Shown: positions 45,764 through 54,743 of the stretch, in pieces
Layout of the letters: each line of letters starts with the position of its first letter
Position numbering within the stretch: position 1 is the first letter of the stretch
Assembly: GCF_009649075.1 (NCBI RefSeq)
Contig: NZ_CP045737.1
Location: 2,232,001-2,296,000, forward strand
DNA from: Aeromicrobium yanjiei
GTDB lineage: Bacteria; Actinomycetota; Actinomycetes; Propionibacteriales; Nocardioidaceae
DNA length: 64,000 nucleotides
Direction: 5' to 3'
Made by a program: the position numbers and the translations under genes
Notes under the pieces: generated by a model
What the model was told of the DNA's origin: nothing
Database searches by the model: none
What the model saw: the letters and a program-made list of their open reading frames with translations, nothing else

Positions 45764-46441
45764 TCAGCCCAGCGCCTGGGCCTGCACGCCGCGGACCAAC
45801 GGCGCCACCGGCGAGAACAGCAGCGCCTCGGGCAGGACAAGCAGGACGTCGCGGCGACCCGAGAGGCGGACGAGACCGTCCCGCGCCGCCGTGCGCAGGT
45901 CGAGCAGGCCCTCCCACACCTGGTACAGGACGCCGAGTGGTGCCTCGACGAGGACGTCGACGTCGTACCCCGGATCGGTGAAGCACAGGGAGACGTCTCC
46001 GCGATCCACCACGAACCAGAACCGGGTGCGCCGCCCCTCCGACAGGACGACGTGGAGCACCGTCCTGCGCTGCCCCCAGACGTCGGGATCGATGCCCGCT
46101 CGGATCCACCACATGAGAACCGTGGGGTCGAGCTCGTCCTCGCGCGGCTCGCCGAAGGCCCAGCGGGCTCCCCACTCCGCCAGACCGAAGATGATCGGCC
46201 TCAGCTCGTCGCAGGCCTGGGTCGGACGGTAGCGGTCGTCCTCATGGACGAGCAGGCCGGCGCGCTCGAGCTGGCCGAGCCGTTTGCTCAGCAGAGCACG
46301 GGACATCCCCGGCAGGCCGCGAGCCAGCTCGTTGAAGCGGTCCGCGCCGAGCACGAGATCGCGCACCACGAGCAGGGTCCACCGGTCGCCGAGGATCTCC
46401 AGCGACCGGGTGATCGGACAGTACTGCCCGTACCGGGACAT
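45764..46441 (-). CDS. HxlR-type regulator with SCP2-like domain
   Basis: A 225-residue regulator. The N-terminal winged helix (CPITRSLEILGDRWTLLVVRDLVLGADRFNELARGLPGMSRALLSKRL, about 8-55) is of the HxlR type, with Cys8 in the place of the redox cysteine of some members. Residues ~100-215 look like an SCP2 sterol-carrier-like pocket (FWFVVDRGDVSLCFTDPGYDVDVLVEAPLGVLYQVWEG). It is divergent from the acyl-CoA-dehydrogenase-type gene and probably controls it in response to a hydrophobic ligand. Confidence 0.88.
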   Translation of the reverse strand: MSRYGQYCPITRSLEILGDRWTLLVVRDLVLGADRFNELARGLPGMSRALLSKRLGQLERAGLLVHEDDRYRPTQACDELRPIIFGLAEWGARWAFGEPREDELDPTVLMWWIRAGIDPDVWGQRRTVLHVVLSEGRRTRFWFVVDRGDVSLCFTDPGYDVDVLVEAPLGVLYQVWEGLLDLRTAARDGLVRLSGRRDVLLVLPEALLFSPVAPLVRGVQAQALG

Positions 46442-46462
46442 CTCTCGATGATGCCCTCCCGG

Positions 46463-46477
46463 GTTCAGTTTGTGAAC
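46463..46477. promoter_or_regulatory. Candidate HxlR operator
   Basis: GTTCA-N5-TGAAC forms a 15-base inverted repeat (GTTCAGTTTGTGAAC) between the divergent starts at 46441 and 46513. A short ACTAGT follows directly. Confidence 0.5.
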
Positions 46478-46512
46478 TAGTCACCGCTCGGCGACGGGAG
46501 GACGCTGCGAGG

Positions 46513-47661
46513 ATGACACTCACAGATCCCGTCGTCGCGCAGACGACCACCATCACCGATGACGACGTCCTCTCCCTCGCGACCCAGGTCGGCCGGGAGG
46601 CAGCCGCGTACGAGGCCGTCCACGACCACGACGCCACCTTCGTCAGCGAGGCGTACGACCTCATGAAGTCCGTGGGCTACCTCGGCCTGCCGGTCCCCGT
46701 CGAGCTCGGCGGCCGCGGCGCCAGCATGCGCCAGATGGTCCTGGCGCAGGAGGAGCTCGGCCGCTGGTCGGGCGCAGCGGCCCTGTCCTCCACGATGCAC
46801 CTCTACCTCACGTTCGTGCAGCGCTTCCGCCACCGCAAGGGCGCTCCCGACGCCGCCGGCGTCCTGACCAAGGTCGCCCGGGACGGGCTGGTGATGGCGA
46901 CCAGCGGCGGCTCCGACTGGGTCTCCCCCAGCACCGTCGCGACGCAGGTCGACAGCGGGTACGAGCTGACCGGCCGCAAGGTCTTCTGCAGCCAGGCCCC
47001 TGCGGCCGACGTCCTGTCCACGTGCGGGGTGCTCGGGGAGCCGGGGCCGGACGCGACCGTGCTGCACATGGGCGTGCCCATGAGCTCGCCCGGCATCAGC
47101 GTCGTCGAGACCTGGGACACGCTCGGCATGCGCGGCACGGCCAGTCACGACATCGTCTTCGACCGGGTGTTCGTGCCGGCCGAGAAGATCGTCGGCACGC
47201 GTCCGTACGGCTCGCTGTCCGGTCCGCTGCTGGTCGCGGTCATCCACTTCTGCCCCCTCGGCGGGGCGGCGTACCTCGGCGTCGCGCACGGGGCGCTCGA
47301 CGAGGCGACACGTGTCGCCCGCTCGCGCGGCGAAGCCACGGCGTCCGCGATCCGCCAGGTCGGGGACATGACCGCGCGGCTGCGGACCGCCCGGTGGGCG
47401 TTGCTCGGCGCGGTCGACGAGATGGGCGACGACCCGACCATGGACGAGGCCACCCTGGAGACCGTTCTCACCGCCAAGCGTCAGGCGGTCGTGGAGGCAC
47501 GCACGATCGCCGACACAGCCCTCGAGGTGGCGGGAGGCGGAGCCTTCTTCCGCTCGTCGCCGCTCGAGCGCGCGTACCGCGACGTCCGCGGCGGACCGTT
47601 CCACCCGCTCCCGCCCGAGGCGACCCTCGAGCTGATCGGGCGGCGGGCACTCAGCGACTGA
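46513..47661 (+). CDS. Acyl-CoA dehydrogenase-fold flavoprotein (type 2)
   Basis: A 382-residue acyl-CoA dehydrogenase-fold protein. The N-terminal helical domain (VGYLGLPVPVELGGRGASMRQMVLAQEELGR, about 55-85), the middle beta domain (WVSPSTVATQVDSGYELTGRKVFCSQAP) and GMRGTASHDIVFDRVFVP near 205-222 fit. The end AYRDVRGGPFHPLPPEATLELIGRRAL resembles the DszC/HsaA-type 'Acyl-CoA_dh_2' group of flavin monooxygenases, and the usual acyl-CoA dehydrogenase catalytic Glu segment (YEGTxEI) is missing. So it may oxidise or hydroxylate rather than dehydrogenate an acyl-CoA. Divergent from the HxlR gene. Confidence 0.85.
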   Translation: MTLTDPVVAQTTTITDDDVLSLATQVGREAAAYEAVHDHDATFVSEAYDLMKSVGYLGLPVPVELGGRGASMRQMVLAQEELGRWSGAAALSSTMHLYLTFVQRFRHRKGAPDAAGVLTKVARDGLVMATSGGSDWVSPSTVATQVDSGYELTGRKVFCSQAPAADVLSTCGVLGEPGPDATVLHMGVPMSSPGISVVETWDTLGMRGTASHDIVFDRVFVPAEKIVGTRPYGSLSGPLLVAVIHFCPLGGAAYLGVAHGALDEATRVARSRGEATASAIRQVGDMTARLRTARWALLGAVDEMGDDPTMDEATLETVLTAKRQAVVEARTIADTALEVAGGGAFFRSSPLERAYRDVRGGPFHPLPPEATLELIGRRALSD

Positions 47662-47667
47662 CAGGGA

Positions 47668-49134
47668 TCAGACGGCGCACGCGGGGGCCGGCGGCAACGG
47701 TGCCGGCACACCGAGGGACGGCATGCCGAGCCCGACGGAGCGCACCTCGGTGCGACCCTGCCGCGACTCCCACGCATCGCCGGCCTTGGTGCGGCGGAAC
47801 GAGATCGGCGGCTCGTCGCTGACCAGGTGGTGCGGCGCGGCGTACGTGACGAGGACCCGCACCATGTCGCCCGGGCGCACGTCGTGCTCGCCCGGCACGA
47901 AGTGGACGAGCCTGTTGTCGCGGGCGCGTCCGGTCAGCCGGTGCGTCGCGCCGTCCTTCTTGCCCTCGTGGTCCGCCACGAGCAGCTCGACGATGCGGCC
48001 CTCCTGCTTCTTCGCCTCGTCCCACGCCACCTGGTTGACGACCTCGATCAGTCGCTCGTACCGCTCCTGCACGACGGCCTTCGGCAGCTGGTCGGGCAAG
48101 GTGGCGGCGGGAGTGCCGGGGCGCTGGGAGTACTGGAACGTGAAGGCACTGGTGAACCGGGCCTTGCGCACGACCTCGATCGTCTCGGCGAAGTCCTCCT
48201 CGGTCTCGCCCGGGAAGCCCACGATGATGTCGGTCGTGATCGCCGCCTCCGGCATCGCGGCCCGTACCCGGTCGATGATGCCGAGGAACTTCTCCTGGCG
48301 GTACGAGCGCCGCATGGCCTTGAGCACGCGGTCCGAGCCCGACTGCAGCGGCATGTGCAGCTGCGGCATGACGTTGGGCGTCTCGGCCATCGCCGCGATG
48401 ACGTCGTCGGTGAAGTCCTTGGGGTGCGGGCTGGTGAACCGCACGCGCTCGAGCCCCTCGATCTCGCCGCACGCGCGCAGCAGCTTCGCGAACGCCTGCC
48501 GGTCGCCGAACTCGACGCCGTACGCGTTGACGTTCTGGCCCAGCAGCGTCACCTCGACCACGCCGTCGTCCACGAGTGCCTGCACCTCGGCGAGGATGTC
48601 GCCGGGGCGGCGGTCCTTCTCCTTGCCGCGCAGGGCCGGGACGATGCAGAACGTGCAGGTGTTGTTGCAGCCCACGCTGATCGAGACCCACGCCGCGAAC
48701 ACCGAGTCGCGCTTGGTGGGCAGGGTCGACGGGAAGACCTCGAGCGACTCGAGGATCTCGACCTGCGACTCCTCGGCGATGCGGGCCCGCTCGAGCAGCA
48801 CCGGCAGCGAGCCGATGTTGTGGGTGCCGAAGACGACGTCGACGTACGGCGCGCGCTTCGTGATCGTGTCGCGATCCTTTTGCGCGAGGCAGCCACCCAC
48901 GGCGATCTGCATCCCGGGGTTCTTCTCCTTGACCGACGCGATGTGGCCGAGGTTGCCGTAGAGCTTGTTGTCGGCGTTCTCCCGCACCGCGCACGTGTTG
49001 AACACGACGAGGTCGGGTGTCGCACCCTCCTCGGCGCGCACGTAGCCGTCCGTCTCGAGCAGGCCGCCCAGACGTTCGCTGTCGTGGACGTTCATCTGGC
49101 AGCCGTAGGTGCGCACTTCATAGGTCTTCGTCAT
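47668..49134 (-). CDS. miaB: tRNA methylthiotransferase MiaB
   Basis: A 488-residue radical-SAM enzyme that adds a methylthio group to i6A37 of tRNAs, acting after MiaA. The UPF0004 N-terminal domain ([13 protein letters not shown] at 8-20; [17 protein letters not shown]) carries one 4Fe-4S cluster, the radical-[14 protein letters not shown] motif (about 153-163) the other, and a TRAM domain lies near 370-440. A C-terminal proline/alanine-rich tail ([13 protein letters not shown]) is an actinobacterial-type extension. It ends 6 bases from the convergent flavoprotein gene. Confidence 0.97.
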   Translation of the reverse strand: MTKTYEVRTYGCQMNVHDSERLGGLLETDGYVRAEEGATPDLVVFNTCAVRENADNKLYGNLGHIASVKEKNPGMQIAVGGCLAQKDRDTITKRAPYVDVVFGTHNIGSLPVLLERARIAEESQVEILESLEVFPSTLPTKRDSVFAAWVSISVGCNNTCTFCIVPALRGKEKDRRPGDILAEVQALVDDGVVEVTLLGQNVNAYGVEFGDRQAFAKLLRACGEIEGLERVRFTSPHPKDFTDDVIAAMAETPNVMPQLHMPLQSGSDRVLKAMRRSYRQEKFLGIIDRVRAAMPEAAITTDIIVGFPGETEEDFAETIEVVRKARFTSAFTFQYSQRPGTPAATLPDQLPKAVVQERYERLIEVVNQVAWDEAKKQEGRIVELLVADHEGKKDGATHRLTGRARDNRLVHFVPGEHDVRPGDMVRVLVTYAAPHHLVSDEPPISFRRTKAGDAWESRQGRTEVRSVGLGMPSLGVPAPLPPAPACAV

Positions 49135-49181
49135 GACTGCTCAATCGTACGTGGAGGTTCGGCCTCCCCTGTCCGGCGGAC

Positions 49182-49328
49182 GCGTCCCCCGGGGGCGCGG
49201 TGTTTCTGCCACCGTTTGGAGGCGTCCCCCGGGGGCGCGGTGTTTCTGCCACCGTTTGGACGCGTTCTCGGCTCCATATGGTGGCGGAAACACCGCGCCG
49301 GGCGTATTCGGTGGCAGAAACACCGCGC
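49182..49328. repeat. Cluster of direct and inverted palindromic repeats
   Basis: A 39-base unit (GCGTCCCCCGGGGGCGCGGT ... GCCACCGTTTGGA) occurs at 49182-49220 and 49222-49260. Its 19-base part GCGCGGTGTTTCTGCCACC recurs inverted at 49280-49298 (one mismatch) and 49310-49328 (exact). So two direct copies face two inverted copies. It lies between miaB and a lipoprotein gene that point in the same direction, and shares GCCACCGTTTG with the element at 28242. The whole space 49135-49373 holds no gene. Confidence 0.9.
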
Positions 49329-49373
49329 CGACGGAAACCCGATCTCCGCTCACCGCTCTCGTCAGGACCGGCA

Positions 49374-49898
49374 TCACTGATCGCAGAACGTCGAGCGCAA
49401 GGCATCGAGATCCGTGGTGGTCGGACGTTCGGTCTCGACCCTGCTGTCCCGGTCACCGCCGATGAGCCACTGGCCGTCGTCGAGCGCGTCGAGCTCAGCG
49501 GTCGTGAACCCGACCGACCCCATGGTGTGGTCGGTGTCCCCGCCCGCGGACACGGAGTACGTCGCCCGCGGGTCCAGGTCCTCCAGGGCATCCTTGACCT
49601 CCCAGTCCCCACCGGGATCAGCGGTGTCGAGGACGACGACATCCTGATTGTCGATGTCCGTGATCCACCGTGCGTCGTCGACGCGCTCCCTCGGCCCGTC
49701 GGTCCGCAGGGGCCCCGCGTGACTGATGGCGACGCGCTCGAGCGCGGTGTCGTCGCAGCGCATCACCGCCACCAGCAGGTGCCCGTCGCGCTGCGACAAC
49801 GCCACGATCCCGACCTGCGCGGGACTGCACCCGGACAGCAGCACCATCGCGCCGGCGGCCAGCAGGACTGCCACGACGAGTCGGTCAGCTACGGCCAT
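49374..49898 (-). CDS. Small lipoprotein of unknown function
   Basis: A 174-residue protein with a lipoprotein signal: MAVADRLVVAVLLAAGAMVL then lipobox LSGC (Cys about 24). The mature part is acidic, with two further cysteines (VMRCDD and C-terminal TFCDQ) that could form a disulfide, and SAGGDTDHTMGSVGFTTAEL in the middle. No known family. I chose the ATG at 49896-49898, since it gives the signal; longer frame upstream is antisense to the excalibur gene. Confidence 0.7.
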   Translation of the reverse strand: MAVADRLVVAVLLAAGAMVLLSGCSPAQVGIVALSQRDGHLLVAVMRCDDTALERVAISHAGPLRTDGPRERVDDARWITDIDNQDVVVLDTADPGGDWEVKDALEDLDPRATYSVSAGGDTDHTMGSVGFTTAELDALDDGQWLIGGDRDSRVETERPTTTDLDALRSTFCDQ

Positions 49899-49997
49899 CA
49901 CTCCCCCGATACATCGTCGTGGATGCTGAGTTTGCCGGACATCGAAGCCTGGCAGGGCGAGTATGGAGAACCCAGCCACGAACCATCGGGAGACATC

Positions 49998-50267
49998 ATG
50001 CTTCGCCAGATCACCACCGCCGTCTGCACCGTCGCCATCGCCGGCGTCGGCGTCGTTGCCGTGACGTCGCCTGCCGAGGCGGCGAGCAAGACGTACAAGA
50101 ACTGCACGGCACTCAACAAGGACTACAAGCACGGTGTCGGCAAGCCGGGAGCCAAGGACAAGACGTCCGGCACCCCCGTCACGAACTTCAAGCGGAGCGC
50201 GAAGATCTACAAGAAGAACAAGAAGTCCGACCGCGACAAGGACGGCATCGCCTGCGAGAAGAAGTGA
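49998..50267 (+). CDS. Secreted excalibur-domain calcium-binding protein
   Basis: An 89-residue secreted protein. The signal peptide (MLRQITTAVCTVAIAGVGVV, cleavage after AEAAS near residue 30) precedes an excalibur domain: TYKNCTALNKDYKHGVGKPG and the end DRDKDGIACEKK, the DxDxDGxxCE calcium loop. Two cysteines pair in this family. The start ATG has GGGAGA nine bases upstream. Excalibur proteins are extracellular in actinobacteria; the target is unknown. Confidence 0.88.
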   Translation: MLRQITTAVCTVAIAGVGVVAVTSPAEAASKTYKNCTALNKDYKHGVGKPGAKDKTSGTPVTNFKRSAKIYKKNKKSDRDKDGIACEKK

Positions 50268-50381
50268 CACCAAAGATGCTCGGTGATCTCGACGGTCGGC
50301 GTCGTGGCGGCGGCGATCATCATGTGAAGTCCGTTGGGCGGATGAGGCCTTCTCGGTGACGAAGATCGGTAGCATCGGCGA

Positions 50382-50873
50382 ATGAGCGCCGCGCCTGACA
50401 TCGATGAGATCGCAGCCCACGAACTGATCGAGCGATTCTCCGAGGCAGTGTTCGAAAGGAAGTCATTCCGTCAGGCGATGACGCTCATGACTCCCGGCAG
50501 CCGGCGAGAGTGGGCGAACGATTGGGTGATGGGTGAGCTCGAGTGCGGTCGCGATCTTCTGCAATGGTCAGAGCGAAAGGACGATACCGAGGCTCTGGCG
50601 TCGATGGACAGCGATCATCGTGTCTGGCAACTGTTCGCGGACGAGACCTTGGAGACGTGGCAGGAGCAGTGGGCCGCGCTTCCGGACGTAGTTCACGGGC
50701 AAGGTGACGCAGTCCTCTCCTTTCGGCGCCATCGCACGTTGGCGGAGCTTTCCGCGCTGGGCGGGCAGTGGATGGCTCACAAGCCACCGCGCACCGGGCC
50801 CGTCCAGATCTGGGTCGATGTCGAGGACATCGACTGGGTCCTCCATGTTGCCGACGTCGTCATCGACGACTGA
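50382..50873 (+). CDS. Hypothetical acidic cytosolic protein
   Basis: A 163-residue protein rich in Trp and acidic residues, MSAAPDIDEIAAHELIERFS onward, with WVDVEDIDWVLHVADVVIDD at the end. No signal peptide or membrane segment. No family recognised. The sequence looks protein-like and begins with a normal ATG; the other strand also has an open frame here but less protein-like. Its codon use seems less GC-biased than neighbours, so it might have been acquired. Confidence 0.6.
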   Translation: MSAAPDIDEIAAHELIERFSEAVFERKSFRQAMTLMTPGSRREWANDWVMGELECGRDLLQWSERKDDTEALASMDSDHRVWQLFADETLETWQEQWAALPDVVHGQGDAVLSFRRHRTLAELSALGGQWMAHKPPRTGPVQIWVDVEDIDWVLHVADVVIDD

Positions 50874-50971
50874 CGAAGGACTATCCGGCACGGTTGGAGC
50901 CCGCAAGTGGTTGACCAGCCCTCGCCTGCGGTGGACACTCGGCCCACCCGGTCGCAGGAGGTCAGGTCGTC

Positions 50972-51328
50972 GTGATCAGCACGTCCCGCAAGGCTCGCGC
51001 GGCAGCGCTCGTCCTGCTGCTGCCCACTGCTGTCCTCCAGCCGGTCCTGTTCGCACCCGGTGCCGCTCAGGCACAGCCGGCAGTCACCCCCGAGCCATCG
51101 GCGCCCCAGCCGACGTCCGCTCCCGCACGACGCAGTCTCGCCGTGCCGATGCCAGAGGTTCGCACCCTCGAGGCCCTGCCGATCCCTCAGTTCCGGCCGG
51201 GCAAGCCGTGGCAGGACGAGCTCCCTCCCCCGGTGCCACCCCGGGTGGCTCCGGCACCGGACGCGGGCGGGCCATGGCGTGTCCACTGCACGGCCTGCAC
51301 CCATGCGCGCCCCACCGTCCTGCCGTAG
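50972..51328 (+). CDS. Possible secreted proline-rich protein
   Basis: A GTG-started 118-residue frame with a clear signal peptide (ISTSRKARAAALVLLLPTAV, likely cut after AAQAQ near residue 34) and then a proline-rich mature part (TPEPSAPQPTSAPARRSL, PPPVPPRVAPAPD) with two nearby cysteines (HCTACTHARP) close to the C-terminus. AGGAGGTCAGG lies 15 bases upstream of the GTG, a good ribosome site. Function unknown, perhaps a wall-spanning tether. Other frames overlap here, so I rate it moderate. Confidence 0.55.
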   Translation: MISTSRKARAAALVLLLPTAVLQPVLFAPGAAQAQPAVTPEPSAPQPTSAPARRSLAVPMPEVRTLEALPIPQFRPGKPWQDELPPPVPPRVAPAPDAGGPWRVHCTACTHARPTVLP

Positions 51329-51368
51329 CGAGCCGCAGCTGCCGCGGCGTCGTGTCCGCAAACTGACA

Positions 51369-51403
51369 AAGCCGCGCCCGCCCCAGTGGGACGGACGCGG
51401 CTT
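51369..51403 (-). terminator. Terminator after the DUF305 gene
   Basis: AAGCCGCGCCCGCCC pairs with GGGACGGACGCGGCTT around CAGT, one mismatch, 9 bases after the DUF305 stop. TTTGTC follows on the minus strand. Confidence 0.8.
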
Positions 51404-51411
51404 GCCGAGCC

Positions 51412-52053
51412 TCACAGCCGCTTCAGGATGCCCTTCAGACGGCTGATCTCGACGGTCTGCGTCGTGGCGACGTCGGCCGCGAACGTACGGTTCACGGCGT
51501 CGGTGCCTTCGTTCAACGCGGCGTCCGCCATGGCCAGTGCGCCCTGGTGGTGCGCGATCATCTTCTTGACGTAGAACGTGTCGAAGGCGTTGCCGCGCAG
51601 CGTGCCGAGCTTCGCGAAGTCGGCCTCGGTCAGCATGCCCTGCATGTGCATCGCGTGGTGACCGGTGGCCTTCAGCGGAGCCTTCGGGAGCTTGCGGGCC
51701 TCGAGCCACGCCTGCATGGCATCGATCTCACCGCGCTGGGCGTCGCCGATGCGCGCCGCGAACTCGCCGACCCGCTCATCCTTCGCGTACTTCTTGGCGA
51801 GGGCGGCCATCTCGACCGCCTGGTGGTGGTGAGGCACCATCATCTCGACGAAGTCCTTGTCGGCGTCGTTGAAGCTCTTCTCGCCGGACGGGACGTCCGA
51901 CTTGTCGATCTTCTGGTTGGGCTCACCCGGTGCGCCGGCCCGGACGGCGACGCCCGAGTCCTTCGCCTCACCATCACTGCTGGAGCAGGCGCCGAGCGCG
52001 ATCACCGCAGAAGCGATGACCGCGCCCAGCACCCGGGGACGAACAGATGTCAC
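51412..52053 (-). CDS. DUF305 lipoprotein
   Basis: A 213-residue DUF305 protein. A lipoprotein signal (VTSVRPRVLGAVIASAVIAL, lipobox LGACSS) is followed by two DUF305 helical repeats with the histidine/methionine-rich motifs MMVPHHHQAVEMA (about 85-97) and MIAHHQGALAMAD (about 172-184), plus GHHAMHMQGML between them. These His/Met clusters suggest metal (copper-like) binding, which is also the usual guess for the family. The GTG start overlaps the stop of the LVIVD gene (GTGA), so the two are translated together. Acts outside the cytoplasm, tethered to the membrane. Confidence 0.92.
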   Translation of the reverse strand: MTSVRPRVLGAVIASAVIALGACSSSDGEAKDSGVAVRAGAPGEPNQKIDKSDVPSGEKSFNDADKDFVEMMVPHHHQAVEMAALAKKYAKDERVGEFAARIGDAQRGEIDAMQAWLEARKLPKAPLKATGHHAMHMQGMLTEADFAKLGTLRGNAFDTFYVKKMIAHHQGALAMADAALNEGTDAVNRTFAADVATTQTVEISRLKGILKRL

Positions 52054-54479
52054 TTGACCACCTTGAGGGTGGCGTTCGTGCTCTTGCTCGACCCGATGTT
52101 GCCCGTGCCCGGGTAGAAGACCCGGACGGTGTACGTGCCCTTCTTGAGCTTCGGGAAGGTCACGGAGACCTTGCCCTTGACCAGCGAGCCGGTCAGCGAC
52201 TTCGACCCGATCCGGACCGTCACGTCGCCGGTCGGCGTGACGTTGCCGGCCGTGACCGTGACCGAGACCTTCGGCTTCGTCGAGGTCTTGATCGTGCTCG
52301 TGAACTTGCGGCTGACCTTCGACGCAACCTTGGCAACGGTCACCTTGGTGGCTGCCGACGACGATCCGAGCAGCTGGGTGCCGCTCGGGACGAACTCGGC
52401 CGTCAGGCTGCGCGTACCGGCACGAGTGTCGGCCGGCAGCTTGATCGTCGCGGTGCCGTCCTGGACCTGGACGCCCTTGGCGATGACCGTCGAGCCGTCC
52501 TTGAACGTCACGGTGCCATCGATCTCGCCCTCGGCCGCAACGGTCGCGGTGAGCGTGATGGACGACGTGCCGTACGTCTGCTTGGTCGAGCTGGCCTTCA
52601 GCGTCGTCGTGGTGGCGACTCCCTCGACCTCGACCGAGAAGCCGTACAGCTTCGCGTCGAGCTTGGTGTCGCCACGGACCACGTAGGAGACCGTGCCGGG
52701 CGCGACGTCGTCGGCCTGCTGGAACGACAGCTGGATGCTGCCGTCCGCGGCGGCCTGACCGTTGACGATCGCCTCGGCGTCGTCGCCGGTCGACCAGATC
52801 TCGACGTACTCGCCCTTGCCGAACGTGCCGGCCGGGGCCGTGACCGTGATCTCGGCGCCCTGTCCGGCGGTGGTGCTGGCAGGCGTCGCCTCGAGGGTCT
52901 CGAGCTCGCCGCTCACCTGCGGGGCGGTCTTCCACGGCCAGCTGATGACCTGCTGGGTCGCGGGGTTGCGGACGTCCTGGCGGTGACGGTTGGCGTCGGC
53001 GAACTCATCGCCCACCAGCTTGAAGACGTCCAGGCCGCGAGCGATCTCGCTGCCGTAGAGGTAGCCGTTGTGCGAGTAGACCGCCCAGTAGCCGCCGGTG
53101 ACCAGCGAGGTGTTGCTGATCGGCCCGCGATCGAAGTAGCCGATCTCCTTGGGCTTGGACGTGTTGCTGAAGTCGATCAGCGAGGCGCCGCCCTGGTACC
53201 AGGCCTGGACGAGGACGTCCTTGCCGTCGACCTGCACGATGTTGCCCTCGTGGCCGACGCAGTTCTCGGTCGTGGCCTGACGCCGCGGGATCTTGTAGTA
53301 GCTCTTGAGCGTCAGGTCGTTGCCGGCGAGATCGAAGATCGCGTTGGCGCCGCGGTACTGCGGGGTGCCGGGAACGCAGGTGGCCGAGCTGCCGCCGCCG
53401 AGCTCGTCCTGGAAGATGACCGAGGTCGCCGCATTGTTGAACTGGGCGGTGTGCCAGAAGGCGTAGTTCTCGTCGCGCACGCGCTCGGTGACCGCCGGGT
53501 TCAGCGGATCGCTGATGTCCAGCAGCAGCCCGTCACCCATGCAGGCCGCTGCGAGCAGGCCCTTCTCGGGGTACGCCGTCAGGTCGTGGCAGCCGGTCGT
53601 GACCGACGTGTTGGCGCCACCGTTCGGGCGATCGGCAGCGGTCAGCGCCGGGTTCTCCGCATCCCAGAGCTTGACCTCCTTGGCGATGGCCGCGGTGCTG
53701 GGGTCGTCGAGCTCGACCTCGATGATCTCGATCTGCTCGTGCGGGTTCTTGCAGTACGCGGCGCTCGTGGAGGTGTCGTAGGAACCGTTGTAGAGGTACA
53801 CCTTGTTGGCGTCGTCCTTGTTCGGGACGAGCGTGTGGGTGTGCGATCCGCAACGGGTCTTGACGGCGTTGACGTACTGCGGGTTCTCCTGGTCACTGAT
53901 GTCGTAGATCCGGATGCCCTCCCACGCGTCGGGGCTCGAGGCGGGCACCGACGGCGCGCCGCACTCGTTGCCGTTGCGCGGCTGGTCCACGGAGAAGAAC
54001 AGCAGGTCTCCAGCGATGGAGAGATCGCCCTGGTAGCCCGGGCAGATGACCTCACGGACGACCTTGGGCTCCTCGGGGTTGCTGACGTCGTACACGGCCA
54101 GGCCGTTGTAGCTGCCCTGGTAGACGTAGTCACCCTTGAACGCGAGGTTGCTGCGCGTCGCCATGCCGGGGGTGCTCGCGGCGGGGAGCGAGGCGACCTT
54201 CTGCAGGTTCGCGGTCGACTCCTCCTTGTCCACCTCGGTGATCCGCTCGTAGTTCACGTCGAACGGAACGTACGGGACCTTCGTCCCCGGCGCGAGATTG
54301 CCCGGCGCCTCGTCCTCGGGCGCCACACGGGTGGCATTGCTGCCCTCCCCGAGACGCTTGGAGAGCTCGGTCGGCTCCGGGATGCCGGGATCGGCCATGG
54401 CCGGCGAGAGCAGGCCCAGACTGAGTGTCGTCGTGGCCAGCACCACGAGCGAGCTGCGGAGGAGACGTCTATGGGTCAC
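52050..54479 (-). CDS. Secreted LVIVD-repeat protein with Ig-like domain
   Basis: An 809-residue secreted protein. GTG start, then a signal peptide (THRRLLRSSLVVLATTTLSL ... cleaved after AMA). The first ~530 residues are LVIVD beta-propeller repeats (YNGLAVYDVSNPEEPKVV, GIRIYDISDQENPQYVNA, LLLDISDPLNPAVTERV, ASLIDFSNTSKPKEIGY), followed by Ig-like domains of bacterial Big_3_5 type (GEIDGTVTFKDGSTVIAKGVQ; GDVTVRIGSKSLTGSLVKG). Cysteines in the propeller (CPGYQG, NECGAP, RCGSHTH, YCKNPHEQ) may form disulfides. It is coupled to the DUF305 gene, a pairing seen in other actinobacteria. Function unknown; possibly surface-exposed. Confidence 0.9.
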   Translation of the reverse strand: MTHRRLLRSSLVVLATTTLSLGLLSPAMADPGIPEPTELSKRLGEGSNATRVAPEDEAPGNLAPGTKVPYVPFDVNYERITEVDKEESTANLQKVASLPAASTPGMATRSNLAFKGDYVYQGSYNGLAVYDVSNPEEPKVVREVICPGYQGDLSIAGDLLFFSVDQPRNGNECGAPSVPASSPDAWEGIRIYDISDQENPQYVNAVKTRCGSHTHTLVPNKDDANKVYLYNGSYDTSTSAAYCKNPHEQIEIIEVELDDPSTAAIAKEVKLWDAENPALTAADRPNGGANTSVTTGCHDLTAYPEKGLLAAACMGDGLLLDISDPLNPAVTERVRDENYAFWHTAQFNNAATSVIFQDELGGGSSATCVPGTPQYRGANAIFDLAGNDLTLKSYYKIPRRQATTENCVGHEGNIVQVDGKDVLVQAWYQGGASLIDFSNTSKPKEIGYFDRGPISNTSLVTGGYWAVYSHNGYLYGSEIARGLDVFKLVGDEFADANRHRQDVRNPATQQVISWPWKTAPQVSGELETLEATPASTTAGQGAEITVTAPAGTFGKGEYVEIWSTGDDAEAIVNGQAAADGSIQLSFQQADDVAPGTVSYVVRGDTKLDAKLYGFSVEVEGVATTTTLKASSTKQTYGTSSITLTATVAAEGEIDGTVTFKDGSTVIAKGVQVQDGTATIKLPADTRAGTRSLTAEFVPSGTQLLGSSSAATKVTVAKVASKVSRKFTSTIKTSTKPKVSVTVTAGNVTPTGDVTVRIGSKSLTGSLVKGKVSVTFPKLKKGTYTVRVFYPGTGNIGSSKSTNATLKVVK

Positions 54480-54630
54480 AGGGTTCTCTTCTTCACATAG
54501 TGGACAGGGTGACTGCACCATGACAGAACCCCTTCGCGCGGCGCCAGACATCGTGTCGCACCATTTTGGGTGCAGCCTGCAACCACCCGATCACTCCCTC
54601 GCCGAACGACAAGAAACCCCCGCAGACGCA

Positions 54631-54662
54631 GGACGAAAGGCCGGTGGGAAGGCCTCTCGTCC
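54631..54662. terminator. Hairpin upstream of the LVIVD gene
   Basis: GGACGA-A-AGGCC (54631-54642) pairs with GGCCT-C-TCGTCC (54651-54662) around GGTGGGAA. It lies in the gap between the LVIVD start and the small membrane gene; GTTTCTTG follows on the minus strand, so a leftward terminator is possible. Confidence 0.55.
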
Positions 54663-54721
54663 TACGCACTGCGAAGGTTACGATTCGATGTAGTTGGAAC
54701 TCGGAGCGTCATGAAAGCGCC

Positions 54722-54738
54722 GGGGCGGTCTCCGCCCC
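54722..54738 (-). terminator. Short GC hairpin after the 30-residue gene
   Basis: GGGGCGG pairs with CCGCCCC around TCT, 5 bases after the stop of the small membrane gene at 54744. Position fits a leftward terminator. Confidence 0.55.
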
Positions 54739-54743
54739 TCACC

